Shown here piece after piece: positions 35,750-45,593 of a stretch of 64,000 nucleotides of DNA. Below the pieces are notes generated by a model. The model did no database searches and was not told where the DNA came from. It was given only the letters and a program-made list of their open reading frames with translations. Location of the stretch: positions 4,641 through 68,640 of the forward strand of contig NZ_JAYLLN010000018.1 in NCBI RefSeq assembly GCF_037126265.1. The letters are read 5' to 3'. The number at the start of each line of letters is the position of its first letter. Within the stretch, counting starts at the first letter, position 1. Made by a program: the position numbers and the translations under genes. The DNA comes from Sphingobacterium tenebrionis. GTDB lineage: Bacteria > Bacteroidota > Bacteroidia > Sphingobacteriales > Sphingobacteriaceae.

Positions 35750-35757
35750 TAACTTTG
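35750..35757 (+). promoter_or_regulatory. -7 box TAACTTTG of the RecD-like helicase gene
   Basis: Perfect TAnnTTTG, with a TTG at 35728-35730 as -33 element (19-nt spacer). The box contains the upstream-most in-frame TTG codon, so that TTG cannot be the start codon. Confidence 0.6.
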
Positions 35758-35760
35758 GAT

Positions 35761-37185
35761 GTGCAAGTGAAAAATCACCTCTTACAGCAATTCCATCATC
35801 AACCGACAAAACAACAGGAAGAAGTTTTCGGCTTGTTGGCTGATTTTTTGCATACCTTTTCCTCCGACGCCTGCTTTATTCTAAAAGGATATGCCGGTAC
35901 GGGAAAAACATCCATCATCTCGGCATTGGTCAAAATATTGCCAAAAATACAGAAGCGATCGGTATTGCTGGCTCCTACAGGTCGGGCGGCAAAAGTAATG
36001 AGTGCTTATTCCGGCAGAACAGCCTTGACCATCCATAAAAAAATCTACCGCAAGAAAAACGCAGCAAGTATTGACCTTAATTTCGGCTTAGGTGATAATA
36101 CACATGAAAACACATTATTCATTGTGGACGAAGCATCTATGATCAGCAATGAAGGAGCAAGTATGTTCTCTTCCGGACTGCTTCATGACCTCATACAATA
36201 TGTGCAATCGGGGGAAAACTGCAGTTTGATGTTGGTTGGAGATACCGCTCAGCTCCCTCCCGTTGGATTGGAAGAAAGCCCTGCACTAAATCCCGAATAC
36301 ATGAATGGGGAATTTGGATTGGGTATTTTCACCTACGAACTAACTGATGTCGTTAGACAGGATAAAAATTCGGGAATCCTTTTCAATGCTACCCGGATCC
36401 GGAATGAAATCCGCTTGGACGAGGAGTTTGTGGAGTACAGTTACCCACAATTTGTGACCAAATCTTTTAAGGACATTTACAGGATGAATGGTGAAAGGCT
36501 GATCGAAGGCCTACATTATGCCTATGATAAATATGGCATTGAGCAATGCATGGTCATCTGCCGATCCAACAAATCCGCCAATCTATATAATCAACACATA
36601 CGCAACCAGATCCTTTTTCGGGATGAGGAGATCACGGGTGGGGATCAGATCATGGTGGTTCGCAACAATTATTATTGGCTGCAGGAGAATGATGAAAAGA
36701 GCCAAGGATTCATCGCCAATGGCGATATGGCGATCATCAAAAAAGTAAGTAATGTACATGAAATGCATGGTTTTAGGTTTGCTGACCTCTACTTGGAGTT
36801 CATGGACAACAATGAAGGCGACGCCATCCGATGCAGGGTCCTGCTGGATAGTCTCTATGTGGATTCCCCTAATCTTCCCTACGATCAGCAGCAAAAACTT
36901 TACGAAAGCATCTCCAAAGATTACGAAGATATACCAGTCAAAAAATACCGGATGGAGGCGATCAAAAAAGACCCCTACTACAATGCCTTACAGATTAAAT
37001 TTGCCTATGCCATTACCTGTCATAAAGCCCAAGGGGGGCAATGGCCTTTGGTATTCGTGGATCAAGGCTATATGACCGATGAAATGTTGACAACCGAGTT
37101 TATGCGCTGGCTGTACACGGCTTTGACCCGGGCAACGAAAGAATTGTTCCTCGTGAATTTCAACGAAAAATTCTACGAAGAATAG
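35761..37185 (+). CDS. ATP-dependent DNA helicase, RecD/Pif1-like
   Basis: About 474 residues. Walker A GYAGTGKTS, motif II IVDEASM, motif III VGDTAQLPPVG, and UvrD-like C-terminal motifs ITCHKAQGGQ and LYTALTRATKELFL. This SF1B helicase unwinds DNA 5'-3'. The frame is open from a TTG at 35755, but that lies inside the -7 box, so GTG 35761 (or GTG 35767) is taken as start, giving a leaderless or near-leaderless message. Flanked by DUF3822 (divergent) and an S9 peptidase. Confidence 0.88.
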   Translation: MQVKNHLLQQFHHQPTKQQEEVFGLLADFLHTFSSDACFILKGYAGTGKTSIISALVKILPKIQKRSVLLAPTGRAAKVMSAYSGRTALTIHKKIYRKKNAASIDLNFGLGDNTHENTLFIVDEASMISNEGASMFSSGLLHDLIQYVQSGENCSLMLVGDTAQLPPVGLEESPALNPEYMNGEFGLGIFTYELTDVVRQDKNSGILFNATRIRNEIRLDEEFVEYSYPQFVTKSFKDIYRMNGERLIEGLHYAYDKYGIEQCMVICRSNKSANLYNQHIRNQILFRDEEITGGDQIMVVRNNYYWLQENDEKSQGFIANGDMAIIKKVSNVHEMHGFRFADLYLEFMDNNEGDAIRCRVLLDSLYVDSPNLPYDQQQKLYESISKDYEDIPVKKYRMEAIKKDPYYNALQIKFAYAITCHKAQGGQWPLVFVDQGYMTDEMLTTEFMRWLYTALTRATKELFLVNFNEKFYEE

Positions 37186-37229
37186 CAAAAATAATACAGA
37201 ATATACTTCCTTATCCCCTTAGAAAGCAA

Positions 37230-37237
37230 TATTTTCG
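37230..37237 (+). promoter_or_regulatory. -7-like box TATTTTCG of the S9 peptidase gene
   Basis: One mismatch to TAnnTTTG, about 30 nt before the ATG at 37268; implies a leader of roughly 25 nt. Confidence 0.4.
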
Positions 37238-37267
37238 CTGAAACCAAATAATTTCCATTAATATAAA

Positions 37268-39757
37268 ATGAAAAAATCATTATTAGGCTTTTTGATGCTC
37301 TGTTCCGTATGGACTTTCGCTCAGGAAAAAAGCACCTTGGCCAAACCAAATTACCAATTGGCGGCAAAATACTCTCCTTCCCGATTGAGTACCATGATCT
37401 ACTCCACAGAAGTAAATCCTAACTGGATTAATTTCGGTGAAAAATTCTGGTACGAATACCGTACTTCCGCTGGAAAAAAATGGTACTTGGTGGAACCTGC
37501 CTCCAGACGCAAACAGGAACTATTTGATGGATCTGAAATGGCTGCTAAGATCACTTCTATCGTTAGAAACCCTTTCGATGCACAACACTTAGATATTAGA
37601 AACCTGCGCTTTATGGAAAAGGACGAGAACCTGATCCGTTTTGAGGTACAGAGCACATTAGATACCGTAAAATCCAAAGAGGAAATCAAGAAACTGACCA
37701 ATAAAAGCGATACCATAAAGAAAAAGCTTTTCCACTTTGAATATAACATCAACACCAAAAACCTGAAGGAAATCAGTGATACGACCAAAGAAAAAGGACG
37801 TGTTTTCTGGGCGAATTTCAATCCGGATACCACCAAGGTTTTCTATGCCAAGAACTTCAACCTATACTGGATGGATTATGCGAACTACCTAAAAGCCCAA
37901 AAGGATGAAAAAGATAGTACCATAGTAGAGCATCAGATCACCACGGATGGTGTACAATACTATGCTTGGGGTGGAGATGAATATTCCGTAACCAGCGGCG
38001 ATAAGAAATCCGAAGACGAGGAAAAGAAAAAAAGAAAACCAGTTTGGATCAATTGGTCCCCTGATGGCCGTTATTTTACTTTAACCCGTAAGGATAATAG
38101 AGAATACAACGCATTGTGGGTGATCAATAATGTAGGTGGCAAACGCCCTACCCTGGAGACCTATAAATACCTGATGCCAGGAGAAACGGATTCTACCGAA
38201 GTAGAACTTTACCTTTTTGATGCAGCTAGCTTGAAACCTAGACAGATCAATGTGGCTAAATTCAAGAACCAGACGATCAGCACCTGGAGCAAGGACCGTT
38301 CGAAAGCAAACTATAAAGGAAAGCATTACATCAACTACTGGTTGGGAACGAATGAGGAATTCTACATTGCACGTTCTAGCCGCGACTTAAAACGTATTGA
38401 TCTGGTGGCTGTCAACGTGAATGGTTCGACAAGAACCTTGGTGGAAGAACGCTCTAATGTGTATTTGGACATCAAAAAACCACAGTTCATCAATAATTAC
38501 AGCCAGTTTATCCATTGGTCTCAACGCGATGGATGGGGTCACTTCTACCTATACGACAATCAGGGGAAATTGATCAATCAGATCACCAAAGGAGATTTCC
38601 ATTGTGATGAATTGACCAGCTATAATGAAAATACAGGAACCCTATTCTTCAAAGCGAACGGTGTGGATAAGAAATTAGATCCTTATTATACCCATTACTA
38701 TTCGGTGAACAAAAACGGGTCTGCATTCAAATTATTGACTCCTGGAGATTTTGACCATCAAGTATTAGCTTCCGAAAGCGGAAATTACTTTGTAGACAAC
38801 TTTTCGAGAGTCAATACGGCTCCTGTTTCCAACCTATACAGTGCATCGGGTCAATTTATCATGAAATTAGAGGACGCTGACCTTTCCCAATTGATGGCAT
38901 CGGGCTACAAATTCCCGGAACCCTTCAAGGTAAAGGCTGGGGATGGCATCACAGACCTATATGGGGTGATGTACAAGCCTTTTGATTTCGATTCGACCAA
39001 GACCTACCCGATCATTGAATATGTGTACCCAGGGCCTCAAACAGAGGCTGTGAACAAAAGCTTCGGCAGAAGTATGGACCGTGTAGACCGTTTGGCGCAG
39101 ATGGGATTCATCGTGATCTCCGTTGGAAACCGTGGAGGACACCCTTCCCGCTCAAAATGGTACCACACCTATGGCTACGGAAACCTTCGTGATTATGGAT
39201 TGGAGGATAAAAAAGTGGTGGCGGAGCAATTGGCCAATAAATATTCCTTCATCGATATAGACCGTGTTGGAATTACCGGTCACTCTGGTGGTGGATTTAT
39301 GTCTACGGCAGCCATGTTGGTTTACCCGGATTTCTTCAAGGTAGCCGTTTCTGGAGCTGGAAACCATGAGAACAACATCTACAACCGTTGGTGGAGCGAA
39401 AGACACCATGGAATCACTGAAAAAGTGAACAGTAAAGGTGATACGTCTTTCAATTACCAGATCGATCGCAACTCGGATCTAGCGAAAAACCTAAAAGGTA
39501 AATTATTGATCGTTACGGGTGATATCGATAACAACGTGCATCCGGCAAACTCCATTCGCATGGTTGATGCCTTGATCAAAGCCAATAAGCGTTTCGATTT
39601 CTTATTGTTACCTGGACAGCGCCATGGTTTTGGGGATATGACGGAATACTTCTTCTGGAGGATGGCAGATTATTTCAGCCAACACCTATTGGGTGAGTCC
39701 AAAATGAATGAAGTGGATATGACCGAAATGAATCGAGATAAACCCATCAAAAGATAA
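37268..39757 (+). CDS. S9 family peptidase, DPP-IV-like
   Basis: 829 residues. Signal peptide to ~TFAQ, an N-terminal beta-propeller with a Lys/Glu-rich insertion (KKSEDEEKKKRKPVWINWSPD), and an alpha/beta-hydrolase domain with Ser673 in GHSGGG, an Asp in VTGDIDNNVHP and a His in LPGQRHGFGD. It is exported and probably cleaves Pro-containing peptides, complementing the S9 enzyme at 11.4 kb. The next gene starts 3 nt after its stop, so the two are probably co-expressed. Confidence 0.92.
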   Translation: MKKSLLGFLMLCSVWTFAQEKSTLAKPNYQLAAKYSPSRLSTMIYSTEVNPNWINFGEKFWYEYRTSAGKKWYLVEPASRRKQELFDGSEMAAKITSIVRNPFDAQHLDIRNLRFMEKDENLIRFEVQSTLDTVKSKEEIKKLTNKSDTIKKKLFHFEYNINTKNLKEISDTTKEKGRVFWANFNPDTTKVFYAKNFNLYWMDYANYLKAQKDEKDSTIVEHQITTDGVQYYAWGGDEYSVTSGDKKSEDEEKKKRKPVWINWSPDGRYFTLTRKDNREYNALWVINNVGGKRPTLETYKYLMPGETDSTEVELYLFDAASLKPRQINVAKFKNQTISTWSKDRSKANYKGKHYINYWLGTNEEFYIARSSRDLKRIDLVAVNVNGSTRTLVEERSNVYLDIKKPQFINNYSQFIHWSQRDGWGHFYLYDNQGKLINQITKGDFHCDELTSYNENTGTLFFKANGVDKKLDPYYTHYYSVNKNGSAFKLLTPGDFDHQVLASESGNYFVDNFSRVNTAPVSNLYSASGQFIMKLEDADLSQLMASGYKFPEPFKVKAGDGITDLYGVMYKPFDFDSTKTYPIIEYVYPGPQTEAVNKSFGRSMDRVDRLAQMGFIVISVGNRGGHPSRSKWYHTYGYGNLRDYGLEDKKVVAEQLANKYSFIDIDRVGITGHSGGGFMSTAAMLVYPDFFKVAVSGAGNHENNIYNRWWSERHHGITEKVNSKGDTSFNYQIDRNSDLAKNLKGKLLIVTGDIDNNVHPANSIRMVDALIKANKRFDFLLLPGQRHGFGDMTEYFFWRMADYFSQHLLGESKMNEVDMTEMNRDKPIKR

Positions 39758-39760
39758 TTG

Positions 39761-40312
39761 ATGTTTACCCAAAAACATCAACGGCAATCGGAGGCACTAT
39801 TACAGTATGGTGCCTCTGATTTCTCTTTAGCCTTATTGAAAGAGATTCCCTTTCTGGATCTTGCCCAGCTCAGTGTAAATTTGGATCATCCTAAAGTAGC
39901 CTTTCGCGCGGCTTGGGCGTTGGAACATATCGTATTGAAGAACACTTACCTGATCGAGGAGCACCAGGGATTACTTATTCAAAATTATTGCTTTTCTAAC
40001 AACTGGAGTGTGTTAAGGAGTTATTCCAAGATCATGATGTGGATGACCTCCAAGGCCAACCAATCCTTTGATTTAACGGAAGTAGAAGAGGAAAGTATCA
40101 TTGAAAAGACCTTTCAGATCGTAGAAGATGCCTCCTGCCCTGTAGCTGTCCTGGTCAACGCCTTTGATATCCTATTCCAATGCATCCCCAATCATCCCTG
40201 GCTAGCGCAGGAACTTAAGCTGCAAATAGAACTACAATTGGAAAAAGAAGCATCAGCTGCCTTGAAAAGCCGAGGAAATAAGCTTTTGAAAGCATTGAGC
40301 AAAATAAAGTAG
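39761..40312 (+). CDS. Hypothetical HEAT-like protein
   Basis: 183 residues, mainly helical, with pairs of amphipathic helices (DLAQLSVNLDHPKVAFRAAW; NNWSVLRSYSKIMMWM) that resemble HEAT/ARM repeats. No catalytic motif. The ATG at 39761 is preferred to a TTG immediately before it. It begins 3 nt after the S9 peptidase stop, but a cytoplasmic location is predicted (no signal peptide). It is convergent with ruvB. Function unknown. Confidence 0.7.
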   Translation: MFTQKHQRQSEALLQYGASDFSLALLKEIPFLDLAQLSVNLDHPKVAFRAAWALEHIVLKNTYLIEEHQGLLIQNYCFSNNWSVLRSYSKIMMWMTSKANQSFDLTEVEEESIIEKTFQIVEDASCPVAVLVNAFDILFQCIPNHPWLAQELKLQIELQLEKEASAALKSRGNKLLKALSKIK

Positions 40313-40327
40313 TAGTTTTCTAAGCGA

Positions 40328-41350
40328 TTAAAAAAGAGTATTTCCTTTTGGGTAATTGGTTTTTCCCAAATGACGGAAAGCCAGTTCCGTACATTCCCTT
40401 CCCCGCGAAGTACGCATCAGGTATCCTTCCTGGATCAAGAAAGGTTCATAAACCTCCTCAATAGTACCTTCATCTTCCCCAACAGCAGTTGCAATGGTCT
40501 TCAAGCCTACCGGACCTCCTTTGAATTTATCAATGATGGTCATCAGGATCCGATTATCCATTTCATCCAAACCATGCTCATCCACATTTAGGGCATTCAA
40601 GGCAAACTGGGCAATGGCTTTATCAATGGAACCATTTCCTTTGATCTGGGCAAAATCCCGGGTTCTTCGCAGCAGTGCATTGGCAATACGAGGGGTACCC
40701 CTACTCCTACGTGCAATTTCATAAGCTCCTTCTTCGGAGATTGGAACTTTAAGGATGATGGCTGATCGCATCACGATATCCGTCAATAATTTGGAATCAT
40801 AGTATTGTAAGCGGGAATTGATACCGAAACGCGCGCGTAATGGGGCGGTAAGCAATCCCGAACGGGTGGTTGCACCGACTAAAGTAAATGGATTCAAGGA
40901 AATCTGCACGGAACGCGCATTGGGCCCTGTTTCCAGCATGATATCGATTTTGAAGTCCTCCATGGCAGAATATAAATATTCTTCCACCAAGGGGCTTAAA
41001 CGGTGTATCTCGTCGATGAATAGAATGTCTCCCTCATCCAAACCGGTTAATAGTCCGGCAAGATCCCCGGGTTTATCCAATACCGGACCGGAAGTTATCT
41101 TGATGCCCACCCCCATTTCATTGGCGATGATATGGGATAAGGTGGTTTTTCCAAGTCCTGGAGGGCCATGTAGCAATACATGGTCCAATGCCTCCCCACG
41201 AAGCTTGGCTGCCTTCACAAAGATCGACAGATTTTCCAATATCTTAGCCTGACCAGTGAAATCATCAAAGGTTTGGGGGCGCAGTACGCGCTCCAGATCT
41301 TTGTCGGTCGTTGATAGACGCTCCGGATTTGGGTCAAGATTCTCGTTCAT
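40328..41350 (-). CDS. ruvB: Holliday junction branch-migration ATPase RuvB
   Basis: 340 residues, canonical length. Walker A LLHGPPGLGKTT (59-70), Walker B FIDEIHRL, sensor motif GATTRSGLLTAPLRARFG and the arginine-finger/sensor region RGTPRIANALLRRTRDF, then the winged-helix domain ending in FRHLG. Hexameric motor that drives branch migration with RuvA. It lies 1 nt downstream of the mannosyltransferase gene; ruvA and ruvC are not in the window. Confidence 0.97.
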   Translation of the reverse strand: MNENLDPNPERLSTTDKDLERVLRPQTFDDFTGQAKILENLSIFVKAAKLRGEALDHVLLHGPPGLGKTTLSHIIANEMGVGIKITSGPVLDKPGDLAGLLTGLDEGDILFIDEIHRLSPLVEEYLYSAMEDFKIDIMLETGPNARSVQISLNPFTLVGATTRSGLLTAPLRARFGINSRLQYYDSKLLTDIVMRSAIILKVPISEEGAYEIARRSRGTPRIANALLRRTRDFAQIKGNGSIDKAIAQFALNALNVDEHGLDEMDNRILMTIIDKFKGGPVGLKTIATAVGEDEGTIEEVYEPFLIQEGYLMRTSRGRECTELAFRHLGKTNYPKGNTLF

Positions 41351-41351
41351 G

Positions 41352-42086
41352 CTATTGTTTATAATCTTTAAAAAATGAATTGACCTTCATTTGAATCACG
41401 CCGAAGAATGCTTCTTTAAAGATCTTAGTACTCATTTTTGAGGTGCCTAAGGTACGGTCTGTAAAGATGATCGGAATTTCGACCACATTAAAACCATACT
41501 TGATCGCCGTAAATTTCATCTCGATCTGGAAGGCATAGCCTACAAATTTCACTTTGTCCAGCGGGATGGTCTCCAACACTTTCCTGCGGAAACAAACAAA
41601 CCCTGCGGTCGCATCCTGGATGTTGATGCGGGTAATGAGACGCACATAGGCTGATGCAAAATAGGACATCAAGACCCTGTTCATGGGCCAGTTGACTACA
41701 TTTACGCCTTTGATATAACGCGAACCTATCGCCATGTCGGCTCCCCCATGCATGCAGGCTTCCCGCAAGCGGATCAGATCATCAGGATTATGGCTGAAGT
41801 CGGCATCCATCTCAAAAATGAATTCATAGCTTCGCTGTAGAGACCATTTGAAACCATGTATATAGGCTGTACCTAATCCTAATTTACCTTTTCGCTCTTC
41901 CATGAAGAGCTTACCGGCAAATTCGGATTCTTGTAATTTCCTGACGATGTCGGCTGTTCCATCCGGCGAACCATCATCTACGATCAATACATGGAAGTCT
42001 ACCTCTAGCGAGAATACTTTTCGAATAATACGTTCAATATTTTCCTTCTCGTTATAGGTAGGAATGATTACTATGCTATCTGACAC
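41352..42086 (-). CDS. Polyprenol monophosphomannose synthase (DPM1-like glycosyltransferase)
   Basis: 244 residues starting at GTG. GT2 fold: IVIIPTYNEKENIERI, ILIVDDGSPDGT, EMDADFSHNPDDL (DxD), AIGSRYIKG and an FVCFRRKVLETI acceptor region. It transfers mannose (or another sugar) from a nucleotide sugar to a lipid phosphate at the cytoplasmic membrane, feeding glycan assembly. No transmembrane domain, as in the soluble DPM1 class. It is followed directly by ruvB. Confidence 0.88.
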   Translation of the reverse strand: MSDSIVIIPTYNEKENIERIIRKVFSLEVDFHVLIVDDGSPDGTADIVRKLQESEFAGKLFMEERKGKLGLGTAYIHGFKWSLQRSYEFIFEMDADFSHNPDDLIRLREACMHGGADMAIGSRYIKGVNVVNWPMNRVLMSYFASAYVRLITRINIQDATAGFVCFRRKVLETIPLDKVKFVGYAFQIEMKFTAIKYGFNVVEIPIIFTDRTLGTSKMSTKIFKEAFFGVIQMKVNSFFKDYKQ

Positions 42087-42122
42087 AAGCTAATTTTTGA
42101 TGGTGTAAAGTTAAGCAAAATA

Positions 42123-43655
42123 TTAATTAACCCCGTGCATCAATTTCTTGATCATAGGCGACAATAAGATCAATATGACCCCTGCAATTAACGCATATAA
42201 TCCCAATTGTTTATAGCCATCTGTATAAGTAATCAATTTATCCATTAAGGAATCTCCTTCTCTAGCTTCTGCCATGTTCGCTCCGATCAAACCGGCCACA
42301 TACTGTCCATAGGCACTCGCCAAGAACCACATCCCCATCATGATTCCCTGTAATTTTGCAGGCGATAATTTCGTCATGATGGATAGTCCGATTGGCGATA
42401 GACATAATTCCCCTATGGTAATCACCAATAAGGCTAAAGTAAAGATATCCAAGGAAGTCATTCCTTCTACCGCAAAGAACCTGGTTGCATACAGCACATA
42501 AAAGCCTAAACCAAGGAATACAAATCCCAATCCGAATTTGATGATGGTATTGGGTTCAATCTTGCGGGCAGCCAAATAAAGCCATAGCATCCCAAATAAA
42601 GGTGCCAGGAAGATGATAAATAGTGCTCCTCCGGAGTTATTTACCCCATTTGGATCTAAGGTCACTGTTCCGCCAAGGATGGTATCGTTCAGATTATGAG
42701 CCGCAAAAATACTTAGGGAACCCCCACTCTGCTCATAGATTCCCCAGAAAATTACCGAGAATAGGATAAAGATCAAGGCAGCGATCAACTTGTGTCGCTC
42801 GATCTTATCCACTTTCGACATTTCGTAGAACAGGTAGATCAAAGTCAATGGACCAATGATGTACATGAAATAATCGGTGTATTCCGTTTTGGAGACCATG
42901 ATCTGGATCAATGGCACAAAGATCAAGGTACTTGCATAGACCGCATATTCCACCCATTTTGGTAATGGTTTAGATTTCACGATGGCATCGGGATGTCCAG
43001 GTTGAAGACCGATCGGCCCCAATTGTTTTTTGGTGAAGTGGAAATTGATCAAACTGATCAACATCCCTACCGCTGCCAATCCGAAAGCTACATTCCAACG
43101 GTGGGCCACATCGATGACCGAACTAAGCATATAGCCTTTCCCGATTGCGACACAGATATAGCCGCCCAAGAAAGCGCCTAAATTGATTCCCGCATAGAAT
43201 AAAGAAAAACCACCATCGCGCCTATTATCACCGTCTTTGTACAGTTCACCCACCATGGTAGAAATATTCGGTTTGAAGAAGCCGGTTCCGATGATGATGA
43301 AAGCCAATCCGAAAAAGAAGAACTGATGCGTATCGATCGATAAAAGAACGGATCCGATGATCATCAAGATCCCGCCAAACACCAGCGATTTACGGAATCC
43401 TAGGATCTTATCGGCAAACAAACCACCGATAAAGGTAAAAGCGTAGACGAAAGCCTGGGTAGCCCCATATTGTAGATTGGCCTCTTTTTCCGCAAAATTC
43501 AGTTGGGTGATCATAAAGAAAACCAACATACCGCGCATCCCATAAAAACAAAATCTTTCCCACATCTCGGAAAAGAATAAGCTCCAGATCTGTTTTGGAT
43601 ACTTGCCTTCGAAGTTCTGGATTTCCTCCAGTGTTTTTTGTCCTTCTGTATTCAT
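42123..43655 (-). CDS. POT family peptide:H+ symporter (copy 1 of 3)
   Basis: 510 residues, about 14 membrane helices. The POT/PTR signature is visible: SEMWERFCFYGMRGMLVFFM (ExxERFxxYG) and GTGFFKPNISTMVGELY. It imports di- and tripeptides with protons. It is the last of three tandem POT genes, separated from the next by a terminator hairpin at ~43672-43691, so it is probably transcribed separately. Confidence 0.9.
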   Translation of the reverse strand: MNTEGQKTLEEIQNFEGKYPKQIWSLFFSEMWERFCFYGMRGMLVFFMITQLNFAEKEANLQYGATQAFVYAFTFIGGLFADKILGFRKSLVFGGILMIIGSVLLSIDTHQFFFFGLAFIIIGTGFFKPNISTMVGELYKDGDNRRDGGFSLFYAGINLGAFLGGYICVAIGKGYMLSSVIDVAHRWNVAFGLAAVGMLISLINFHFTKKQLGPIGLQPGHPDAIVKSKPLPKWVEYAVYASTLIFVPLIQIMVSKTEYTDYFMYIIGPLTLIYLFYEMSKVDKIERHKLIAALIFILFSVIFWGIYEQSGGSLSIFAAHNLNDTILGGTVTLDPNGVNNSGGALFIIFLAPLFGMLWLYLAARKIEPNTIIKFGLGFVFLGLGFYVLYATRFFAVEGMTSLDIFTLALLVITIGELCLSPIGLSIMTKLSPAKLQGIMMGMWFLASAYGQYVAGLIGANMAEAREGDSLMDKLITYTDGYKQLGLYALIAGVILILLSPMIKKLMHGVN

Positions 43656-43663
43656 TGTATGAT

Positions 43664-43692
43664 ATTAAAATGGGGCTTATTGCTAAGCCCCT
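43664..43692 (-). terminator. Terminator of POT copy 2
   Basis: Stem GGGGCTTA / TAAGCCCC (43672-43679 with 43684-43691), TTGC loop. On the minus strand it is followed by a short T-rich stretch (ATTTTAAT). Confidence 0.75.
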
Positions 43693-43701
43693 TATTATTT
43701 T

Positions 43702-45495
43702 TTATTTCACTCCGTGCATCAGTTTTTTCAGGACTGGATTCAGTGAGATCACGATTAATCCGGCCACGATAGGCACGATGGTAAAGATCAAGAAAAATGT
43801 ACTCAAAGAGTATTGTTTGGTAATCACCTCAATTTGTCCACCAAGGATGGCTGCCAATTTATTACCAATGGCAATGGCCAGGTACCACATACCGAACATA
43901 AATCCGATCATGCGCGCTGGTGCTAATTTGGACACATAGGATAATCCTACCGGCGATAAACAAAGCTCGCCCAGGGTATGGAACATATACGCCAATACCA
44001 ACCAGATCATGGATACTTTAACACCTTCTTGGATTCCATTGGCACCGAATGCCAATAGACCAAAACCGATTGCCATGATGATCAATCCCAAACCATATTT
44101 CACCGCTGCCGGTGGATTGTATTTGGAATCCCACACTTTAGAAACAAAGTTGGCAAAAGTAATGATGAAGAAAGAGTTCAGAATAGAGAACCAAGAAACG
44201 GTAATTTCTGAAGCTTCCGCAGTATATTCACGGTACAACATCCAGATCGCAATACCCCAAACTCCTGCGAAACAGATAAACTGAACCACATTGGATAGCA
44301 GTGCTTTTCCGAAGGTTTGTTTCGTCAATTTAGCGACCACATAGGTGATCAGGATTAATGGAACAACGGTCAATAAAGTATTTACGGTATTGAAGATGGT
44401 CAATGAATTACCTGATAATGCCCTATCTACATTATCTCTGGCGAAAATCACCAAAGAAGAAGCACCTTGTTCAAAGGACATCCAGAAGAAGATGACGAAG
44501 AAAGCAAAGATGATTACAGCAATCAATCGATCACGAACTACTCGTGTATAGCGCGATAAACGGGAAATCACCACAAATAAGAATAACACCAACGCCGAGA
44601 TGATGGCAACGTTCTGTCCGGCAAAATCACCGATCTGAAGGCTGGAGAACACATCGAATCCTGCGATTTTGGAAAGCGGGTCATTGATGGCATATCCTAA
44701 ACCTAAAATGGTCATAACAACGATCAGAATGGTATCCAGTTTGGTGAATGGATTAGGTTTATCATCAGGATTGGTACTTTCAGCAGTTAATTTTTTAGCA
44801 GCTTCTTTTTGTTCTGCTGTAGGCGGATCTCCTACTTTACCAAAGATGGGTTTGGCGAACCAGAACTGTAAAGTTCCTAGGAACATAAAGATTCCTGCAA
44901 GACCAAAACCCCAGTGCCAACCTATTTTTTCTGCCAAATAACCACAAAGCATCATTCCGAAAAAGGCTCCTGAGTTTACCCCCATGTAAAAAATGGTATA
45001 GGCACCATCTTTTTTCTGCGGGAACTTCTTGTACATTTCCGAAAGAATGGAAGTCATGTTCGGTTTAAAGAAGCCTGTACCCAATACCAAGGCCCCAAGA
45101 CCTAAATAAAGGAATAAAGGGGTATCAAAAGCCATGAACAAGTGTCCAAGGGTCATGATGGCGGCACCAATAACCACAGCCATCCGATAGCCTAAATATT
45201 TATCGGCCAAGATACCTCCAAAAATTGGAGAGATATACAATAACATGGCGTAGGTACCATAAAGTGCACCCGCTTGAACTGGATCCCAACCCCATCCTGA
45301 GAATGGACTTCCGGATATAATGGCACTTGTTAAGAAGTTGATCAATAAGACGCGCATTCCATAAAAGGAAAAACGCTCCCACATCTCCGTGAAGAATAGA
45401 ACAAATAATCCTGATGGATGGCCTAAAACCAGGCTCCCATCAATGCCTTCTTTTTCTAACTCTTCCGAAAATGAAGCTTCTGAAATATTACTCAT
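43702..45495 (-). CDS. POT family peptide:H+ symporter (copy 2 of 3)
   Basis: 597 residues, the longest of the three, with 14 helices and the same TEMWERFSFYGMRVLLINFL and GTGFFKPNMTSILSEMY motifs. A long cytoplasmic loop rich in Lys/Glu/Pro (EAAKKLTAESTNPDDKPNPF) lies after helix 6. Di/tripeptide uptake is likely. Its stop lies ~45 nt before the next POT gene and is followed by its own terminator. Confidence 0.9.
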   Translation of the reverse strand: MSNISEASFSEELEKEGIDGSLVLGHPSGLFVLFFTEMWERFSFYGMRVLLINFLTSAIISGSPFSGWGWDPVQAGALYGTYAMLLYISPIFGGILADKYLGYRMAVVIGAAIMTLGHLFMAFDTPLFLYLGLGALVLGTGFFKPNMTSILSEMYKKFPQKKDGAYTIFYMGVNSGAFFGMMLCGYLAEKIGWHWGFGLAGIFMFLGTLQFWFAKPIFGKVGDPPTAEQKEAAKKLTAESTNPDDKPNPFTKLDTILIVVMTILGLGYAINDPLSKIAGFDVFSSLQIGDFAGQNVAIISALVLFLFVVISRLSRYTRVVRDRLIAVIIFAFFVIFFWMSFEQGASSLVIFARDNVDRALSGNSLTIFNTVNTLLTVVPLILITYVVAKLTKQTFGKALLSNVVQFICFAGVWGIAIWMLYREYTAEASEITVSWFSILNSFFIITFANFVSKVWDSKYNPPAAVKYGLGLIIMAIGFGLLAFGANGIQEGVKVSMIWLVLAYMFHTLGELCLSPVGLSYVSKLAPARMIGFMFGMWYLAIAIGNKLAAILGGQIEVITKQYSLSTFFLIFTIVPIVAGLIVISLNPVLKKLMHGVK

Positions 45496-45536
45496 ATTTG
45501 GTTATTATTTTTTTAAGACCCGTAAAATTAAAATAA

Positions 45537-45565
45537 AAAGCCGAATAGTAAAACTATTCGGCTTT
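45537..45565 (-). terminator. Terminator of POT copy 3
   Basis: 13-bp stem AAAGCCGAATAGT with its complement and an AAA loop. The minus-strand transcript then runs into TTTTTATTT. Separates copies 2 and 3. Confidence 0.85.
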
Positions 45566-45593
45566 GTATAATTGTTTATACAATTAAATCTAT

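Noticed and set aside
35755..35760. TTG start codon for the RecD-like helicase
   Set aside because: The codon lies within the TAACTTTG -7 box, so it would not be transcribed.
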